A stretch of 64,000 nt of DNA from Pseudomonas caspiana (GCF_002158995.1 NZ_LOHF01000011.1:112015-176014); one strand, 5' to 3'. Positions 1-11,566 are shown, counted from the stretch's first letter. Numbers and translations are program-made. Notes: generated by a model from the sequence alone, not told the origin.

Positions 1-129
1 GGTGCCTACACCAAGAGCACGCTGGGCCGTAACTCGTCAGTCTCGTCGTCGGTTTCTCGTGGCGGGTTTGGCAGTCAGGCAACTGCTCGCAGCGGTTGGG
101 GCGGCAAAAGCAGCGGCTTCGGCGGCTAA
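1..129 (+). CDS. YgiB-like DUF1190 family protein, C-terminal fragment
   Basis: The window opens inside a reading frame that runs from base 1 to a TAA at 127-129. The 42 visible residues are rich in Gly and Ser and end in KSSGFGG. A Gly/Ser-rich tail directly before a ygiC-type gene is typical of the YgiB/DUF1190 family, which is usually paired with YgiC. The start lies outside the window. The following gene begins 14 bases later, so the two are probably one transcript. The molecular function of the family is unknown. The assignment rests on the tail composition and the neighbour only. Confidence 0.6.
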   Translation, partial: GAYTKSTLGRNSSVSSSVSRGGFGSQATARSGWGGKSSGFGG

Positions 130-143
130 CGGGAGCGCCAGCC

Positions 144-1301
144 ATGAAGAAAATCAGTGTCGAAGAGCGGCCTGACTGGCGCGAAACCGCCGAGCGTGAG
201 GGCTTCGATTTCCACACCATCGACGGTGAGCGCTACTGGGATGAGCGCGCCTACTATCAGTTCAGCGAAGCTCAGATAACCCGCGACATTGAAGCACCGA
301 CTCAGGAGCTTCATGCCATGTGTATGGATGCCGTTGAGCGGGTGGTAGAGAGCGAGGAGCTACTGACCGAACTGGCAATCCCGCCAGCGTTCTTCGATCT
401 GGTCCGGACGTCCTGGAAGGAGGGGCACCCGCATTTGTACGGGCGCTTCGACTTCAGTTACGACGGTGTAAATCCGGCGAAACTCCTGGAAGGCAATATG
501 GATACGCCAACCTCTGCCTATGAGGCTGGCGCATTTCAGCTCATCTGGCTGGAAGAGCAGATCGCCCGAGGCGTATTGCCTGCACACGCTTCGCAGTTCA
601 ACTCGTTGGCAGAGGATCTGGTTCGAGCCTTCGCGGCTATCAGAGAGGGCGGGCCATTCTACTTCTCCTCGATGTCAGGTTCAGCCGAGGACCGAGGCAC
701 CACTGAATTCCTGCGCAAGATGGCCGAGCATGTCGGCATCGAAACCCGGCACATCGATATCGAAGACATTGGTCTGAATTCACAGGGCCGCTTCGTCGAT
801 CTTGAGGGCCGCTGGATCGAGCGTATTTTCAAACTGCATGCCTGGGAGCACGTGTTCCACGAACCCCATGGCCAGGCAGTCCCGCAATGCGACACGCAAT
901 TCATCGAACCTGCGTGGAAGTCCATCATCTCCAACAAAGGCATCCTGCCGCTGCTCTGGAAATTCAACGAAGGGCATCCGAACCTGCTGCCGACCTTCGT
1001 CGACAAAGACCCACGAGCGCCTGTCCCGAAAGGCTGGGTCCGCAAACCCTACTTCTCCCGTGAAGGCGCCAACATCGAAATCCGCACCCCGGGTGACGAA
1101 GTTATTTTCGAAGACGGTCCCTACAACGACGCGCCCTACATCCTGCAACAGTTCGCCCCGCTGCCACGCTTCGGCGACAGCTACACGCTCATCGGTTCAT
1201 GGGTCGTGGGCGACCTGGCTTCAGGTATTGGTATTCGTGAAGACGACAGCTTGATCACCAAGGACAGCAGCCGGTTTTTGCCGCATGTTGTGGTGGATTG
1301 A
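144..1301 (+). CDS. YgiC-like glutathionylspermidine synthase-family ATP-grasp protein
   Basis: The protein has 385 residues from ATG 144, preceded by GGGAG at 131-135. An in-frame start at 96 would overlap the previous gene and is not preferred. The sequence matches the glutathionylspermidine synthase pre-ATP-grasp family (YgiC/YjfC), with conserved blocks such as LLEGNMDTPTSAYEAG and IEPAWKSIISNKGILPLLW. Family members have an ATP-grasp fold and are thought to form amide bonds, but YgiC itself has no firmly established substrate. It follows the YgiB-like gene and is likely co-transcribed with it. No signal peptide is seen, so the protein is probably cytoplasmic. Confidence 0.85.
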   Translation: MKKISVEERPDWRETAEREGFDFHTIDGERYWDERAYYQFSEAQITRDIEAPTQELHAMCMDAVERVVESEELLTELAIPPAFFDLVRTSWKEGHPHLYGRFDFSYDGVNPAKLLEGNMDTPTSAYEAGAFQLIWLEEQIARGVLPAHASQFNSLAEDLVRAFAAIREGGPFYFSSMSGSAEDRGTTEFLRKMAEHVGIETRHIDIEDIGLNSQGRFVDLEGRWIERIFKLHAWEHVFHEPHGQAVPQCDTQFIEPAWKSIISNKGILPLLWKFNEGHPNLLPTFVDKDPRAPVPKGWVRKPYFSREGANIEIRTPGDEVIFEDGPYNDAPYILQQFAPLPRFGDSYTLIGSWVVGDLASGIGIREDDSLITKDSSRFLPHVVVD

Positions 1302-1330
1302 GAGGGCGAAACTGCAAACGCGGTATACCT

Positions 1331-1424
1331 GTGTGCGAATTCATTCGCGAATGCGGCATAACAGGCGACAGATCTTTACGGGAACTACCGACCTCCTGTA
1401 GGAGTGAGCTTGCTCGCGATGGCG
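1331..1424. repeat. Two single REP-like palindromic elements
   Basis: The 339-base gap between the ygiC-like gene and the tRNA holds no convincing gene. At 1331-1356 lies a short palindrome around GAATTCATTCGCGAATGC. At 1395-1424 lies a copy of the repeat GTAGGAGTGAGCTTGCTCGC, which recurs as an inverted pair at 33302-33370. Further right, at 1528-1570, there are small complementary blocks (GGTCC, GGGACC, AAGGACC) that could form hairpins but resemble nothing recognised. Confidence 0.7.
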
Positions 1425-1610
1425 TCCGTTCCGGCGCAGATAGTGTTGCAGTGGAACATAGGCTTTGCCGCCCGTTGCTGCGCGGCGTGGTAGTACCTTA
1501 AGGGTAGAGGTGGCATATAAAATCGATCGGTCCTAAAAAGGGACCGATAAGTCCCTATTAAGGACCTTTCAAGCGTTCGGTGGCATGAAAGCCTTCTACC
1601 CAAAACCAAA

Positions 1611-1636
1611 AAAGCCGCGCATTAGCGCGGCTTTTT
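1611..1636 (-). terminator. Rho-independent terminator of the tRNA gene
   Basis: The inverted repeat GCCGCGC-TAAT-GCGCGGC is followed on the minus strand by a run of T. It lies 5 bases past the 3' CCA end of the minus-strand tRNA. An A/T run on the other side means it could also work on the plus strand. Confidence 0.85.
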
Positions 1637-1640
1637 AATT

Positions 1641-1717
<77 letters not shown>

Positions 1718-1731
1718 TCAGTAGGTCGCGG

Positions 1732-1737
1732 ATTATA
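1732..1737 (-). promoter_or_regulatory. Candidate -10 box for the tRNA, overlapping the rmcA stop codon
   Basis: On the minus strand a perfect TATAAT sits 14 bases before the tRNA 5' end. The TAA stop codon of the upstream RmcA-like gene is part of this hexamer. The sequence after it (CCGCGACC) is GC-rich, as in discriminators of stringently controlled stable-RNA promoters. No good -35 box is visible at 16-18 bp, so the promoter call is tentative. Confidence 0.5.
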
Positions 1738-4700
1738 ACGGCGGTTTCGATGCTGTGCTATCCGAAAAGTCCGAAAGAGTCGTACGAAGAAATTTCGCGC
1801 TGAATTCATCGGGTGGGAGAGGGAGGCTGACGATGTAGCCCTGGATCTGTTCGCAACCTTCGTTCGCGAGGAATTGCTGTTGTTCATTGTTCTCCACGCC
1901 TTCGGCGATGACGGTCAGTTGCATGCTGCGGCCCAGGGCGATGATGGCGCGCACGATAGCGACGTCGTGTGGGTCTTCGGGCAGGCTGCGCACGAATGAC
2001 TGGTCGATTTTCAGGATGTCCAGCGGCAAGCGTTTCAGATAGCTCAGGGATGAGTAGCCCGTGCCGAAGTCGTCGATGGCCAGTTGGACACCCAGAGCTT
2101 TGAGTTTGTGCAGGACAGCGAGGGCTTCCTCGGCCTGGCTCATGATGAAGTTTTCGGTGATCTCCAGTTGCAGGCAATCCGGAGCCAGGTGGTGGTCTGA
2201 GAGCAGTTGTTGAATGCGGCTCAGTAGGTTCGGCTGACGTAACTGAGCGCCAGCCAGGTTCACCGACAGCGCGCCAAAGGATTTGTAGAGCTGGTTCCAG
2301 TCGTGCATTTGCTGGCAGGCATGTTCGAGCACCCAGTCGCCGATCTGCAGGATCATGCCGTTCTCTTCAGCCAGCGGTATGAAGTGCTCGGGCGGTACTT
2401 CACCTAGCGTCGGATGCGTCCAGCGCAGCAAGGCTTCTGCACCGACCAGTCGCTGGCTGACCAGACTGATTTTCGGCTGATAGCAGAGGCTGAATTCATT
2501 ACGCTCGATAGCTCTGCGCAGTTCGTGTTCAAGGGCGATTCGGGCGCTGGCCTGGGACGTCAGGTCTTGCGTATAGCTTTCGACCCGGTTGCGACCCTTG
2601 GCTTTGGAGCGGTACATGGCGGCATCGGCGTTTTTCACGACGGTGGCCACATCGTGACCATCGGTGGGGAACAGACAGCTGCCAATGCTGGCGCTCATGA
2701 AAAACTCGTGTTCATCCGCTTGAAAGGGGGCTGTGAAACAGGCCAGTAGTTTGGTGGCGATGGCTTCCGCATCGCCAGGATGAAGCAGGCCAGGCAGCAG
2801 GATGATGAATTCGTCCCCGCCCAGGCGTGCGACGGTGTCGATATCGCGCAGGGTTTCTTTCAGGCGTTGTGCGATGCCTTTGAGCAGCAGGTCGCCCACT
2901 GGGTGGCCGAGGCTGTCGTTGATGTGTTTGAAGCGGTCCAGATCGAGAAACAGTACAGCACCAAGGCTGTTGGATTCCACGCTGTGCAGCAGGGCTGCTT
3001 GCAGGCGGCTTTCGAACAGCGTTCGGTTGGGAAGACCTGTGAGCGGGTCGTGATGGGCCTGATAGTCCAGGCGCGCCTGCGCATGTTTGAGGCTGGATAT
3101 GTCGGCGAAGACCGCAACGAAGTGGGTGATGAACTGTTCCTTGTTTCTTACAGCGCTGATCGTCAGCCAGCTTGGGTAAATCTCCCCGTTTTTTCTTCGA
3201 TTACTGATCTCCCCCTGCCAATGCCCTTCGGCGGTCAACTGATACCACATGGCTGCGTAGAACGCGCTGTCATGCAGGCCTGAGGCGAGCAGCCGCGGAG
3301 TCTGTCCCAAGGATTCTTGCTCGCTGTAGCCGGTAATTTCACTGAATGCCCGGTTTACGGCGTTGATGCGCTGGCGGGTATCGGTAATCAGAACACCTTC
3401 GGCGGTGCTTTCAAATACAGTGGCTGCGAGTTGCAATTTTTCCTGCATCTGATGACGCTCGGTGATGTCCCGGGCGATGGTCAGCATGCAGTCTTCGCCT
3501 GCTATAAGCAGTGGCCGTGACGAGACTTCACACAGTCGAATCTGGCCATCCTTACGTCTGATATGGCTGCGGAAATCACGCACGAAACCGTCGCGGTTCA
3601 GTTGTTCCAGCAGCTTTTCGCGCTCCGTTGGGTTCGCCCAGATTCCAAGAGTGAGGGTGGATTGATCCAGCGAGGTCGCACTGTCGTAACCCGTCATGCG
3701 ACTGAATCCCTCGTTGACCTCGACCATCACGCCGTCTCGTTGTCGGGTAATCAACAGGCCGTCCGGTGATGAGTGGAATGATTTGGCGAACTTCTCCTCA
3801 GACAGCTGGAGTTCTTGCTGAGCCTTTTTGAGTTGGGTGATATCCCGAACCACGACGACAACAGCTGGAATGGAGTTCAGGTCAAACGGTTCGGCGGAAA
3901 CCAGTCCGGAGAACGTACGGCCGTCTTTGCGTCGAAAAGGCATCTCCAGGTTACGAATGCTGCCCTTCTGCAGGCGCTCCAGTATTCCGGGGCCCACGCC
4001 TGGAATGCCCCAGACGTCGAGTTCGGTCGGCGTCCTGCCAATGATGTCTTCCACCGGCAAGCCTATTTGCTCGACGAATGCGGTGTTGGCTTCCAGGACG
4101 GTGCCGTCGACCAGGCTCGCGATCAGCAGAATGTCCGGGCACTGAGCAAACACTGAGGCGAACTTGCCTTCCGATAGTTTCAGAGCTTCTTCGGTTTGTT
4201 TCGTTTCGCTAATGTCGATCATCAGCCCGCGCATAACCGGCGTACGACCGTGCTTGCTCAAACTGATGATGTCTCGCACCCAAAGTGTTCGGCCGTCGGC
4301 GCTGATGACCCGGTAATCGACACTGTGATCTTTACCGTTGCTGGCCTCCAGGATGCAGATCGCTTCAGTTCTGAGCAGGTCCTGAGGATGGACAATCGTG
4401 CGCCAGAACCCTGGCTCCCTCCATTGCTGGAGTGGGTAGCCAAGCAGGCTTTCGGCCTGAGGTGATACATAGCTGTAGCGGTAATCTTCCGGGTTGGCCT
4501 CCCAGGCAATTGCTGAAAGGCTTTCAACCATTCCTCGATAGTGATATTCGCTACTGCGCAGCTCCTGTTCGAGCTCCATCCTTCGGGTGATTTCCGAGCT
4601 CAGTTGTCGGTTGACGCGAATCATGATAATCAGCACGGTGAAAAGCAGCAGAAGCCCTGGAAGGCCGTAAAGCAGGAAGGTTTCCTTTAGGGGGGCGTTG

Positions 4701-4939
4701 CCGTTTCGCTGCTTTAGCTCGGACTCCGATTCAAGGTCTGTTACCTGGGTAATGGGCTGGGGTTGTTCTGCATTGGCCGGGGCCCCGGAGGCAGCCGCGT
4801 ATAGGTTTCGAGGTTCGGAACTTGCCCGGTACGCAGCTGAAATCTCCCCCTGTGCCGGTGCGGAGAGGTTTTCTGAATATGCGGCGGCCGCCGGAGAACC
4901 TATTACGTACGCTAGGAAAATGGCCGGCAGTTGTAACAT
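1733..4939 (-). CDS. rmcA: RmcA-like PAS/GGDEF/EAL cyclic-di-GMP regulator lacking the periplasmic sensor domain
   Basis: The protein has 1068 residues from the ATG whose first base is 4939. This start gives a signal-like N-terminus (MLQLPAIFLAYVIGSP). Layout: N-terminal hydrophobic segment, about 65 low-complexity residues, a membrane helix at about 88-108, four PAS domains (about 128-620), a GGDEF domain with an intact GGDEF motif, and an EAL domain with EALLRW and DDFGTGYSSL. It is predicted to make and/or degrade c-di-GMP at the inner membrane. Its place next to rpoD matches P. aeruginosa RmcA (PA0575), which is about 1245 residues and has a periplasmic Venus-flytrap domain. That domain is absent here. 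An upstream in-frame start at 5167 would run back into rpoD and is unlikely. Confidence 0.85.
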   Translation of the reverse strand: MLQLPAIFLAYVIGSPAAAAYSENLSAPAQGEISAAYRASSEPRNLYAAASGAPANAEQPQPITQVTDLESESELKQRNGNAPLKETFLLYGLPGLLLLFTVLIIMIRVNRQLSSEITRRMELEQELRSSEYHYRGMVESLSAIAWEANPEDYRYSYVSPQAESLLGYPLQQWREPGFWRTIVHPQDLLRTEAICILEASNGKDHSVDYRVISADGRTLWVRDIISLSKHGRTPVMRGLMIDISETKQTEEALKLSEGKFASVFAQCPDILLIASLVDGTVLEANTAFVEQIGLPVEDIIGRTPTELDVWGIPGVGPGILERLQKGSIRNLEMPFRRKDGRTFSGLVSAEPFDLNSIPAVVVVVRDITQLKKAQQELQLSEEKFAKSFHSSPDGLLITRQRDGVMVEVNEGFSRMTGYDSATSLDQSTLTLGIWANPTEREKLLEQLNRDGFVRDFRSHIRRKDGQIRLCEVSSRPLLIAGEDCMLTIARDITERHQMQEKLQLAATVFESTAEGVLITDTRQRINAVNRAFSEITGYSEQESLGQTPRLLASGLHDSAFYAAMWYQLTAEGHWQGEISNRRKNGEIYPSWLTISAVRNKEQFITHFVAVFADISSLKHAQARLDYQAHHDPLTGLPNRTLFESRLQAALLHSVESNSLGAVLFLDLDRFKHINDSLGHPVGDLLLKGIAQRLKETLRDIDTVARLGGDEFIILLPGLLHPGDAEAIATKLLACFTAPFQADEHEFFMSASIGSCLFPTDGHDVATVVKNADAAMYRSKAKGRNRVESYTQDLTSQASARIALEHELRRAIERNEFSLCYQPKISLVSQRLVGAEALLRWTHPTLGEVPPEHFIPLAEENGMILQIGDWVLEHACQQMHDWNQLYKSFGALSVNLAGAQLRQPNLLSRIQQLLSDHHLAPDCLQLEITENFIMSQAEEALAVLHKLKALGVQLAIDDFGTGYSSLSYLKRLPLDILKIDQSFVRSLPEDPHDVAIVRAIIALGRSMQLTVIAEGVENNEQQQFLANEGCEQIQGYIVSLPLPPDEFSAKFLRTTLSDFSDSTASKPPL

Positions 4940-5030
4940 GGCAGTCTCATGATGGCGGATGGCAATGAGACGAGTGTAGCCGTACTGAGAAAACCGTCGC
5001 CTGAAGTTGAAAACTTCTGATCCATAACGC

Positions 5031-5057
5031 AAAACCCCCGGCAGGGCCGGGGGTTTT
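5031..5057 (-). terminator. Rho-independent terminator of rpoD
   Basis: The stem AAAACCCCCGGC / GCCGGGGGTTTT around a short loop is followed by T on the minus strand. It lies 20 bases past the rpoD stop and separates rpoD from rmcA. Confidence 0.85.
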
Positions 5058-5075
5058 GTGTGTAGCGTCGCTAGC

Positions 5076-6926
<1,851 letters not shown>

Positions 6927-6993
6927 AACACCCTATCCACTGAAGGTCTTGGCGGGCAAAAAACAAGCCGAGGATTATACCCGAGCTATGACC

Positions 6994-8955
6994 TCACGCG
7001 CCAGTTGAGGTCGGGGTTTGTGCAGGAACATTCCGATTTAACAGCTTGAGCAGCAGAAGTTTTTCATCTGCGTCCAGGCCTGACTGGCGTTCCTTCCTGA
7101 TTAATTGCTCCAGGCTGCGCTCGCGTTGGCGGGCGGATAACCTAGTTATAGTGTCGAAAAACTGTTGTTCAAGGTTATCGGCCGAGATCAACCATTCCTT
7201 TTCCGCTAATGCGCGTAGCAAGCGGCCCTGTTCGGTGCCGTGCCAGCGGGCAATCAGTTGCAGCGAACGCAGCTTTGGATTTTTTTGCAAAGCTTCGAGC
7301 AAAGCGACCAATAGCTGCGCATAAATGTGATCTTCTGCAGCGAAGTGGCTGGCATCTTCAACTTTTTCAGCCAGCTCCGGGTGATGCAAAAGTGTTCGTA
7401 ATGCTGTCAACGTTGGTGGTTCGACGGTCGCCGGCGTGCGCGGGGCACGTGGTTCGTCATCTCCACGCTTACCTTTTTTGTCCCACGGCTTCTTTTCCCA
7501 CTTTTTCTGGCCCTGGCCGCCGGATTTTTTCGGCGTCCATTCCTGCTGAGGGGGTTGTTCGTATCCGCCCTGTGGCTGGTAATCAGCGTAGTCAGGCATG
7601 GCGTCGTAATCGAAGCCGGGGTCATAACTGGGTGGCGCTTCAGCAGGTGCGCTTTGGACCAGTTGGCTGACTGTTTCGTTGGTCAGGCCGGTTATCTGCG
7701 TCAATCGTTGACGCATCAGCGTGCGCAGGTTGGCGCCGGGTACTTTGTCGATCAGCGGTGCTGCGAGGGTGGCCATGTGGGCCTTGCCTTCGAGGGAGCG
7801 CGGGTCGGCTTCCTTGGTCAGCTGTTCAAAAAAATAGTCTGCCAGCGGCTGCGCATGTTGATGGATGCGAGCCTTGAAAGCGTCAGTGCCTTCGGCGCGA
7901 ACCAGAGTGTCCGGGTCTTCGCCTTCAGGCAGAAACAGAAATCGTGCCCGGCGTCCGTCCTGCAGGCTGGAAAGTGTGGCCTCCAGTGCGCGCCATGCGG
8001 CGTTGCGACCTGCCTGGTCGCCGTCAAAACAGAACAACACGTTGGGCACGACCCGGAACAGGCGCTTCAGGTGTTCTTCGCTGGTCGCGGTACCCAATGT
8101 GGCGACGGCATTGCGCAAGCCTTGCTGGGCGAGAGCAATGACGTCCATGTAGCCTTCAACCACGATGATTTCATCGAGGTTGCGGTTGAATTTACGTGCT
8201 TCAAACAGGCCATATAGCTCTTGGCCTTTATGGAACACCGGTGTTTCCGGCGAGTTAAGGTACTTGGGCTTGTCGTCACCCAGTACTCGTCCGCCAAAAG
8301 CGATGACCCGGCCGCGACTGTCGCGGATTGGAAACATCACCCGGTCGCGGAACCGATCGTAGCGCTTACCTGTTTCGGCATTCTCAATCAGCAGGCCGGC
8401 ATCGATCATGGCCTTCTGCTGAAGTGTGTCGCTGCTCAGGTGCTTGTGCAGGTTGTCCCAGCCGGGCGGGGCGAAGCCAAGACCGAAGTCACGAGCAATT
8501 TCACCTGAAAGGCCGCGACCTTTGAGGTATTCCACTGCGGCTCTGCGCGATGGATGGTTCTTCAACGCGAGGCGGTAATACTCGGCGGCGGCGGTGAGCA
8601 GCGGGTAAAGCGGCGAGTCCACTGGCTGGCGGGGCTTTTGCCCTTTGATGCCCTGTTCTCGGGGGACTTCCATGCCTGCTGATTTCGCCAGATCCTCGAC
8701 GGCCTGGACGAAATCCAGGTTGTCGTGGTCCATGATGAAGCCGAGGGCGTTACCGCCTGCGCCGCAACCAAAGCAGTAGTAAAACTGTTTGTCGGGGCTG
8801 ACACTGAAAGACGGAGTCTTTTCTTTGTGGAACGGACAGCAGGCGCTGAAGTTCTTCCCGGTTTTCTTCAATTGCAGACGTGAGCTGACAACATCGACGA
8901 TGTCGGTGCGGTTCAGGAGGTCGTCAATGAAGCCTTGGGGAATCAGCCCGGCCAT
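6994..8955 (-). CDS. dnaG: DNA primase DnaG
   Basis: The 653-residue primase makes RNA primers for lagging-strand replication. The N-terminal CHC2 zinc finger has C40, H43, C61 and C64 (CPFHKEKTPSF and YYCFGCGAGGN). The catalytic core and TOPRIM domain follow (VEGYMDVIALAQ, FCFDGDQAG). After a Pro/Gln/Lys-rich linker at about 440-510 comes the C-terminal DnaB-interacting domain. It precedes rpoD. Upstream, the usual yqeY gene is missing before rpsU. Confidence 0.98.
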   Translation of the reverse strand: MAGLIPQGFIDDLLNRTDIVDVVSSRLQLKKTGKNFSACCPFHKEKTPSFSVSPDKQFYYCFGCGAGGNALGFIMDHDNLDFVQAVEDLAKSAGMEVPREQGIKGQKPRQPVDSPLYPLLTAAAEYYRLALKNHPSRRAAVEYLKGRGLSGEIARDFGLGFAPPGWDNLHKHLSSDTLQQKAMIDAGLLIENAETGKRYDRFRDRVMFPIRDSRGRVIAFGGRVLGDDKPKYLNSPETPVFHKGQELYGLFEARKFNRNLDEIIVVEGYMDVIALAQQGLRNAVATLGTATSEEHLKRLFRVVPNVLFCFDGDQAGRNAAWRALEATLSSLQDGRRARFLFLPEGEDPDTLVRAEGTDAFKARIHQHAQPLADYFFEQLTKEADPRSLEGKAHMATLAAPLIDKVPGANLRTLMRQRLTQITGLTNETVSQLVQSAPAEAPPSYDPGFDYDAMPDYADYQPQGGYEQPPQQEWTPKKSGGQGQKKWEKKPWDKKGKRGDDEPRAPRTPATVEPPTLTALRTLLHHPELAEKVEDASHFAAEDHIYAQLLVALLEALQKNPKLRSLQLIARWHGTEQGRLLRALAEKEWLISADNLEQQFFDTITRLSARQRERSLEQLIRKERQSGLDADEKLLLLKLLNRNVPAQTPTSTGA

Positions 8956-9060
8956 ATCGTTCTCGTATCAAGCGTTTCGCCATGAGGTTCGTGGCGAATC
9001 CAGGATGTAACGGCTGCAGCAGGTCTTTCTGTAATGCCATAAGGCATGCACAACCTGATC

Positions 9061-9390
9061 TCAGCGCGGCTGCTCATCATTATCTGGAATGGTAGCTGCC
9101 AGCAATCTACCTGTGGGAAACCAGGCAGTGACGGCTTTGTAGCGTGTTGCTGTTCGTAGCAAGTCGAATGTCCGTTACGGATTCGCTGTGCTCAGCATGT
9201 CGAGGGCGACGCAGCCTTGGCTGAACTTCTTGCGAAGGTCATCAAGGCATACTCGTCATTCACCTTGATGCATTCGTCGTAAGACATGATCAACGTGGCC
9301 TGAATCTCAGGCGGGACGTGCTTTGAGGAAGTTTCAGATGCGCATGTGCGATCTGTATGCTTCTTCGATGTAGCTTATGCTGTGCCTTAA
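9061..9390 (-). pseudogene. Possible decayed protein-coding remnant between rpsU and dnaG
   Basis: The 495-base gap 8956-9450 has no intact gene. On the minus strand one frame gives SISYIEEAYRSHMRI then stop (about 9384-9334), later DLRKKFSQGCVALDM (about 9235-9175), and after one stop RTFDLLRTATRYKAV to a final stop at 9061. A second frame supplies VPPEIQATLIMSYDECIKVN between them. The pieces read like one gene broken by frameshifts and stops. I do not recognise the family, and it does not look like YqeY, the gene expected here in other Pseudomonas. Confidence 0.35.
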
Positions 9391-9399
9391 CTGCCGCTA

Positions 9400-9419
9400 G
9401 CCCGGCTTTGAGGCCGGGC
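9400..9419 (-). terminator. Hairpin downstream of rpsU
   Basis: Perfect GCCCGGC / GCCGGGC stem with a six-base loop, 31 bases past the rpsU stop. No T-run follows on the minus strand, so it may be a weak terminator or only a 3'-end stabilising hairpin. Confidence 0.5.
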
Positions 9420-9450
9420 ATTGCAGAAGCTTGCGACAGACGTCTGTAAA

Positions 9451-9666
9451 TTAATACAGACGAACGGCGCGGCGCTGTTCGCGCTGTACTTTCTTGGCGT
9501 GACGCTTAACAGCGGCTGCTGCTTTACGCTTACGCTCAGAAGTAGGCTTCTCGTAAAATTCGCGGCTACGAACTTCAGCCAGAACACCGGCTTTTTCGCA
9601 GGAGCGCTTGAAACGACGCAGAGCTACGTCGAAGGGTTCGTTCTCTTTAACTTTGACGGCTGGCAT
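9451..9666 (-). CDS. rpsU: 30S ribosomal protein S21
   Basis: The 71-residue, strongly basic protein starts [20 protein letters not shown], the standard S21 sequence, and ends [11 protein letters not shown]. It belongs to the small ribosomal subunit near the 3' end of 16S rRNA and helps initiation. It is the first gene of the rpsU-dnaG-rpoD group and is divergent from tsaD, with a 198-base shared upstream region. Confidence 0.99.
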
Positions 9667-9864
9667 CCAGAGCTACCTTCATTCATTACCGGGGTCAACG
9701 TCTCGTGCAAAGACTGCACATAAGTACGTCGGTTTTTAAGGGTTGCGGATGTTAACCCCTCATTGAGAGGAATGCAAAGCCTCTGATCGAAAACCGCTGG
9801 TCGGCGCATCAGGTGGCGACTATTATGCGCGCCTTCGAATTCAGCCTCTACAAGGCGCAAATCC

Positions 9865-10902
9865 ATGCTAGTACTGGGATTAGAAACCTCTTGCGACGAA
9901 ACCGGCGTCGCGCTTTATGACAGTGAGCGCGGGCTGCTGGCCGATGCATTGTTCAGCCAAATCGACCTGCATCGCGCTTACGGCGGTGTGGTACCGGAGC
10001 TTGCGTCCCGTGATCACGTGAAGCGCATGTTGCCCCTGATTCGTCAGGTCATAGCCGACGCCGGCGTTGTCACTACAGACATTGATGCTATCGCATACAC
10101 AGCAGGGCCGGGCCTTGTAGGTGCATTGTTGGTCGGTGCATCGTGCGCCCAGGCTCTGGCGTTCGCGTGGGACATTCCTGCGCTCGGTGTGCACCACATG
10201 GAAGGCCACTTGCTGGCCCCGATGCTGGAAGCGCAACCGCCCGAGTTTCCGTTCGTCGCTTTGTTGGTGTCCGGTGGGCACACGCAACTGGTTCGGGTCG
10301 ACGGCATTGGCCTTTATGAGTTGTTGGGCGAGACGCTTGATGACGCTGCGGGCGAAGCTTTCGACAAAACTGCAAAGATGATGGGCTTGCAGTATCCAGG
10401 CGGACCCGAGATTGCGGCACTGGCGACTAAAGGTGTGGCAGGGCGTTTCGTCTTTCCGCGCCCGATGACTGACCGCCCAGGGCTGGATTTCAGTTTCAGT
10501 GGCCTGAAAACCTCCACGCTGACGACCTGGCAGCAATGCCAAAGCACTGGAGACGACAGCGAGCAGACTCGTTGCGACATCTCGCTGGCCTTCCAGCAGG
10601 CAGTGGTGGAGACTTTGACCATCAAGTGCAAGCGGGCATTGAAACAGACGGGTATGAAGCGTCTGGTCATTGCTGGTGGTGTGAGCGCCAACAAGTCTTT
10701 GCGGGCTTCGCTGGAGAAAATGCTGGGCGAGCTTAAAGGCAATGTTTTCTATGCTCGTCCTGAATTCTGTACTGATAACGGCGCGATGATCGCTTTTGCC
10801 GGATGTCAGCGCTTGCAGGCTGGGCAGAAGGAAGATCTGAGCATCAGCGTCCAGGCTCGCTGGCCGATGGAGCAGCTACAGGGGTTGCACGCGCCAACGT
10901 GA
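9865..10902 (+). CDS. tsaD: tRNA N6-adenosine threonylcarbamoyltransferase TsaD
   Basis: The 345-residue protein is the catalytic subunit that transfers threonylcarbamoyl to A37 of ANN-decoding tRNAs, with TsaB and TsaE. The ASKHA fold is evident from [19 protein letters not shown], the metal-binding motif HHMEGH (H111 and H115), and [11 protein letters not shown]. Length is normal (about 341 in relatives). It is divergent from rpsU and convergent with plsY. Confidence 0.98.
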   Translation: MLVLGLETSCDETGVALYDSERGLLADALFSQIDLHRAYGGVVPELASRDHVKRMLPLIRQVIADAGVVTTDIDAIAYTAGPGLVGALLVGASCAQALAFAWDIPALGVHHMEGHLLAPMLEAQPPEFPFVALLVSGGHTQLVRVDGIGLYELLGETLDDAAGEAFDKTAKMMGLQYPGGPEIAALATKGVAGRFVFPRPMTDRPGLDFSFSGLKTSTLTTWQQCQSTGDDSEQTRCDISLAFQQAVVETLTIKCKRALKQTGMKRLVIAGGVSANKSLRASLEKMLGELKGNVFYARPEFCTDNGAMIAFAGCQRLQAGQKEDLSISVQARWPMEQLQGLHAPT

Positions 10903-10922
10903 AGCGGATTCACCTCTGTGAT

Positions 10923-11492
10923 TCAGAAATGCCGTTCGCGCCCGGCAAACAGGTCGCGTAGATTGCCCCGATGACGCCACACAATCAGTAAGGTAAGCAG
11001 GGTCATCGGCAGCAGTGCCCTTGGTTCCTGCCAGGCCAGCAGTGGCAACGTCAGCGGAGTGGCGATCAGCGCAGCGATCGAGCTGGTGCGGGTCAAGTAG
11101 AACACCAATGCCCATGCGCAGATTGCCAGGGCGGCTGCGGGCGGATACAGGCCCAGCAACATTCCGGCAGCGGTGGCGACGCCTTTGCCACCGCGGAAGC
11201 GAAAGTAAAGCGGGAATAGATGGCCCAATACCGCGCAGAGTCCAATCCAGGCCTGCGCTCTGGGGTCCATCCCGTCCAGATTGGCGATCAGTACAGGCAG
11301 TAAGCCTTTGCACAGGTCGCCGAGCAGGGTCAGTATCGCGAGTTTTTTACCGGCCAGTCGCAACATGTTGGTCGCGCCTGCATTGCCAGAACCGCTGGCG
11401 CGCGGGTCCGGGCTGCCAGTGAGGCGGCTCAGGAGAATGGCGAAGGACAGTGAGCCAAGCAGGTAGGCGAAAATCGCCAGTAACCAAAACAT
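10923..11492 (-). CDS. plsY: Glycerol-3-phosphate acyltransferase PlsY
   Basis: The 189-residue integral membrane enzyme acylates glycerol-3-phosphate from acyl-phosphate, the first step of phospholipid synthesis. The PlsY motif [13 protein letters not shown], the second motif KGLLPVL and [12 protein letters not shown] are visible among several hydrophobic helices. It lies tail-to-tail with tsaD (20-base gap) and head-to-head with folB (74-base gap). Confidence 0.97.
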   Translation of the reverse strand: MFWLLAIFAYLLGSLSFAILLSRLTGSPDPRASGSGNAGATNMLRLAGKKLAILTLLGDLCKGLLPVLIANLDGMDPRAQAWIGLCAVLGHLFPLYFRFRGGKGVATAAGMLLGLYPPAAALAICAWALVFYLTRTSSIAALIATPLTLPLLAWQEPRALLPMTLLTLLIVWRHRGNLRDLFAGRERHF

Positions 11493-11566
11493 GCTAACTA
11501 TTCCGGGCTGGGAAGCCCTGATTCTAACGGCGCATCGCGCCCTTGTCGTGCAGTGGAGAGTGGTGT

